A stretch of 64,000 nt of DNA from positions 3,289,001-3,353,000 of the forward strand of contig CP021371.1 of the NCBI GenBank assembly GCA_002600635.1, written 5' to 3'. Of the stretch, positions 61,770 to 64,000 are shown in pieces (within the stretch, counting starts at the first letter, position 1; each line of letters starts with the position of its first letter). The stretch is from Rhizobium sp. ACO-34A. GTDB taxonomy: Bacteria; Pseudomonadota; Alphaproteobacteria; Rhizobiales; Rhizobiaceae. A program made the translations under genes and the position numbers. The notes beneath the pieces were generated by a model. The model was not told the origin of the DNA. It saw nothing but the letters and a program-made list of their open reading frames with translations, and searched no databases.

Positions 61770-63197
61770 TCAGTCGCCGTAGCCGACGATACCCTTGATC
61801 TCGAGGAAGTCGTGGATGCCCCAGTCGGCATATTCGCGGCCATTACCGGACTGCTTGTAGCCGCCGAAAGGCGCAAACGTGTCCCATTCGGGATAGTTGA
61901 GATACACGGAGCCAGCCCGCATGCGGGCTGCCACCTTGCGGGCGTGGGCGATATCCTGCGACTGCACATAGGCCGCAAGCCCGTAGACGGTGTCGTTGGC
62001 GATGGTGACGGCCTCTTCCTCATCCTTGTAGGGCAGGATCGACAGCACCGGCCCGAAGATCTCTTCACGCGCGATGGTCATGTCGTTGGTGACATTGCCG
62101 AAGATGGTCGGGCGGATGTAGTAGCCGCGATTGAGACTTTCCGGCCGACCGGGACCGCCTGCGACCAGCGTTGCGCCTTCCTTGATGCCGGCTTCGATCA
62201 GCCGCTGGATCTTGTCGAACTGCAACTGGCTGACCACCGGGCCGAGCACGGTTTCTTCCGAGCGCGGATCCCCGACCACGAAGGTCTCGGCTTCCGACTT
62301 CGCGTAACCGAGAGCTTCGTCATGACGGTCGGCCGGCACCAGCATGCGGGTCGGCGCATCGCAGGACTGGCCGGAATTGCCGAAGCACCCCTGAACGCCC
62401 TTGCGAACGGCCGTTTCGAGATCCGCATCGGGCAGGATGATGTTGGCCGACTTGCCGCCAAGCTCCTGCGCCACGCGCTTGACCGTGTCGGCAGCCGTCT
62501 TGGCGACGATGATGCCGGCGCGGGTCGACCCGGTGAAGGAAACCATGTCGACATCGGGATGACCGGCCATGACCTGACCGACATCGGGGCCGTTGCCCTG
62601 CACCATGTTGTAAACGCCCTTCGGCACGCCGGCGGCTTCCATGACCTCCGAGAAGACGACACCGGAAATCGGCGCGATCTCGGAAGGCTTCAGCACAACA
62701 GTGCAGCCGGCGGCGATGGCAGGGGCCACCTTGCAGACGATCTGGTTCAGCGGCCAGTTCCACGGCGTGATCAGCGCGCAGACACCGATAGGCTCCTTGA
62801 CCACCGTGGTGCTACCGCGCTTCTCCGAAAACTCATAGGTTTCAAGCGCTGCGATGGTGGATTCCATGTGGGCGCGACCGGCCCATGCCTGCGCCTCGCG
62901 GGCGAAGGAAAGCGGCGCGCCCATCTCCTGGCTGACGGCCTGGGCGATATCCTCGAAGCGCTCGTTATAGACTTCGAGAACCTTCTTCAGCAGCGCCAGC
63001 CGCCCAGCCACCGGCCACAGGGAGAAGGTGGCAAATGCCGTCTTGGCGGCGGCCACGGCCTTGTCCACATCGGCCTTCGAACCGACCGATATCTGCGTGT
63101 AGGCCTCCTCGGTCGAGGGATCGATCACGTCCAGAACCGCGGGCACCACGGGATCGACCCACGCGCCGTCGATGAAAAACTTCAGGTGATTGGACAT
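61770..63197 (-). CDS. NAD(P)-dependent aldehyde dehydrogenase
   Basis: 475 residues, preceded by AAGGAG. Typical ALDH signatures: ITPWNWPLNQIVCKVAPAIA, SFTGSTRAGI, the Glu in QELGGKSANI, and the catalytic Cys in GNSGQSCDAPTR; EEIFGPVLS later. It oxidises an aldehyde to an acid. It lies 118 bp downstream of the flavin amine oxidase on the same strand, so the aldehyde is probably released by that enzyme. The substrate cannot be named. Confidence 0.92.
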   Translation of the reverse strand: MSNHLKFFIDGAWVDPVVPAVLDVIDPSTEEAYTQISVGSKADVDKAVAAAKTAFATFSLWPVAGRLALLKKVLEVYNERFEDIAQAVSQEMGAPLSFAREAQAWAGRAHMESTIAALETYEFSEKRGSTTVVKEPIGVCALITPWNWPLNQIVCKVAPAIAAGCTVVLKPSEIAPISGVVFSEVMEAAGVPKGVYNMVQGNGPDVGQVMAGHPDVDMVSFTGSTRAGIIVAKTAADTVKRVAQELGGKSANIILPDADLETAVRKGVQGCFGNSGQSCDAPTRMLVPADRHDEALGYAKSEAETFVVGDPRSEETVLGPVVSQLQFDKIQRLIEAGIKEGATLVAGGPGRPESLNRGYYIRPTIFGNVTNDMTIAREEIFGPVLSILPYKDEEEAVTIANDTVYGLAAYVQSQDIAHARKVAARMRAGSVYLNYPEWDTFAPFGGYKQSGNGREYADWGIHDFLEIKGIVGYGD

Positions 63198-63315
63198 GCA
63201 AGGCTCCTTGGAAGGAAGTGGGGGCGGGTTTGTCGCGGCGAACTATCCGTCAAGGCAAAGTCGACCGCAAGAAGATCGCGTCACAGGACGCGCAAATATT
63301 CAACGATGTACGGGG

Positions 63316-64000
63316 TTACTTCTCCAGACCGTCCAGCAAGCGATACCAGGCGATTGCAGCCGCCACGCCGATTTGCCGAAGGCCGTGAAACGGAATGGGA
63401 TGAATGGCCGAGACGGGAAAAGGCAGCGTCGTCCGGTCGCCTGTCTCGATATACTTCGCAAGACGCGGCCCTATTGCGGTCATCAGACCGACACCCCTCC
63501 CTTGACAGCCGGCAACCATCAACAGGCCCTTTTCCGGCTCGTGAACATGGGGCAGATGATCCGGCGTCACGGCCACCCGGCCGAACCACCTGTGGGCAAT
63601 GGAAATATCGCCGAGAGCGGGAAAAAGGCGCAGCATCGCCCGCTGCAGATGCGCCCAGTCCTCCTCGCTCTTCGGCTCGGACATTCGCCCTCGCCCACCG
63701 AGTACAAGCCGGCCATCCGGGCTTTTGCGATAATAGACGAGGATACGCCGGCTGTCGGAAACCGCCTGTCCATGGGGCAGAATCGTCTCCCGCTGCGCTT
63801 CGTTCAGCGGCGCGGTGGCGATCTGGAAGGAATGCAGCGGCACGAGGCTCTGGGCAAGCCCCGGCACCAGACGACCGGAATAGGCGTTGGTCGCCAGCAG
63901 AACGGTGCGGGCCGAAATCGACTGGCCGCCGGACAGCGAAACCGTCCAGGCGCCGCTCTCCTGCCGAAGCCCAGTGACGGTCTCTCCCGTAGCGATGCGG
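63316..64000 (-). CDS. FAD-dependent amine oxidase/oxidoreductase (DAO/PuuB-like), C-terminal part
   Basis: The last 228 codons of a longer gene cut by the window edge. Visible: the second half of a DAO fold, with RTVLLATNAYSGRLVPGLAQ, IATAPLNEAQRETILPHGQA, LVLGGRGRMSEP and the C-terminal FAD-binding GLLMVAGCQGRGVGLMTAIG, GPRLAKYIETGDRT. The pattern fits gamma-glutamylputrescine oxidase-type or glycine/D-amino acid oxidases. It would release an aldehyde for the following aldehyde dehydrogenase. The N-terminal dinucleotide motif lies outside the window. Confidence 0.85.
   Translation of the reverse strand, partial: RIATGETVTGLRQESGAWTVSLSGGQSISARTVLLATNAYSGRLVPGLAQSLVPLHSFQIATAPLNEAQRETILPHGQAVSDSRRILVYYRKSPDGRLVLGGRGRMSEPKSEEDWAHLQRAMLRLFPALGDISIAHRWFGRVAVTPDHLPHVHEPEKGLLMVAGCQGRGVGLMTAIGPRLAKYIETGDRTTLPFPVSAIHPIPFHGLRQIGVAAAIAWYRLLDGLEK

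Noticed and set aside
61644..63977. 777-codon open frame on the plus strand
   Set aside because: Antisense to the aldehyde dehydrogenase and flavin oxidase genes; composition is typical of a shadow frame in high-GC DNA.

Overview
The window is a GC-rich, densely packed chromosomal segment from a Rhizobiaceae-like alphaproteobacterium (Rhizobium/Agrobacterium/Ensifer relatives). This rests on the sciP-fliJ-ctrA-chpT-eipA cell-cycle cluster, an alphaproteobacterial RpoH, the livHMGF-DUF6867-livK operon, soxBDAG, urtAB, and rhizobial-type palindromic intergenic repeats. I saw no tRNA or rRNA gene, insertion sequence, CRISPR array or integrase. Both edges cut genes: urtB on the left and an amine-oxidase-type flavoenzyme on the right.

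1-16 kb is nitrogen uptake and signalling. It holds the start of the urea transporter (urtA, urtB 5' end), a TerC-family membrane protein and an LpxO/OlsC-like lipid hydroxylase. Next come a large sensor kinase whose N-terminal half looks like an NCS1 (purine/cytosine/allantoin) permease, its overlapping LuxR-type response regulator, a convergent acyl-CoA synthetase, and a complete branched-chain amino-acid ABC operon.

16-27 kb is methylated-glycine catabolism: a dimethylglycine/sarcosine dehydrogenase-like flavoprotein and heterotetrameric sarcosine oxidase soxBDAG. Between them sits a divergent TetR/Bcr-type efflux pair with two perfect 18-bp operators. cysQ follows.

27-36 kb contains a lone DUF2793 (phage-tail-associated) gene, an ExoY-like sugar transferase behind a perfect CtrA box, and an orphan LuxR regulator behind a 22-nt perfect palindrome. 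The cell-cycle block then runs sciP, pqiA-like, GNAT, fliJ, ctrA, an atypical receiver protein, chpT and eipA. The ctrA upstream region is rich in GANTC sites and has a TTAACCAT half-site.

36-51 kb is mixed housekeeping and envelope: a membrane-anchored coiled-coil protein, a SpoU-type RNA methyltransferase, a DUF6476 protein, RluD, an autotransporter with four tandem 69-residue repeats, a DMT exporter divergent from a WYL regulator, rpoH, a large acidic Pro/Glu-rich membrane protein, purA and another DMT transporter.

51-60 kb is a catabolic island: creatininase-family hydrolase, LysR regulator, NMT1/THI5-type binding protein, ABC ATPase and permease, cytosine-deaminase-like amidohydrolase, FAD-linked oxidase and flavodoxin-fold reductase. 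It probably takes up and degrades a small N-heterocycle, substrate unknown. 60-64 kb carries a DUF1236 protein, RidA, a DMT transporter, an aldehyde dehydrogenase and the partial flavin oxidase, resembling an amine-degradation locus.

The least-described items are the NCS1-permease/Cys-rich/histidine-kinase plus LuxR pair, the N-heterocycle cluster with its regularly spaced half-sites, and several clean operator palindromes beside regulators.
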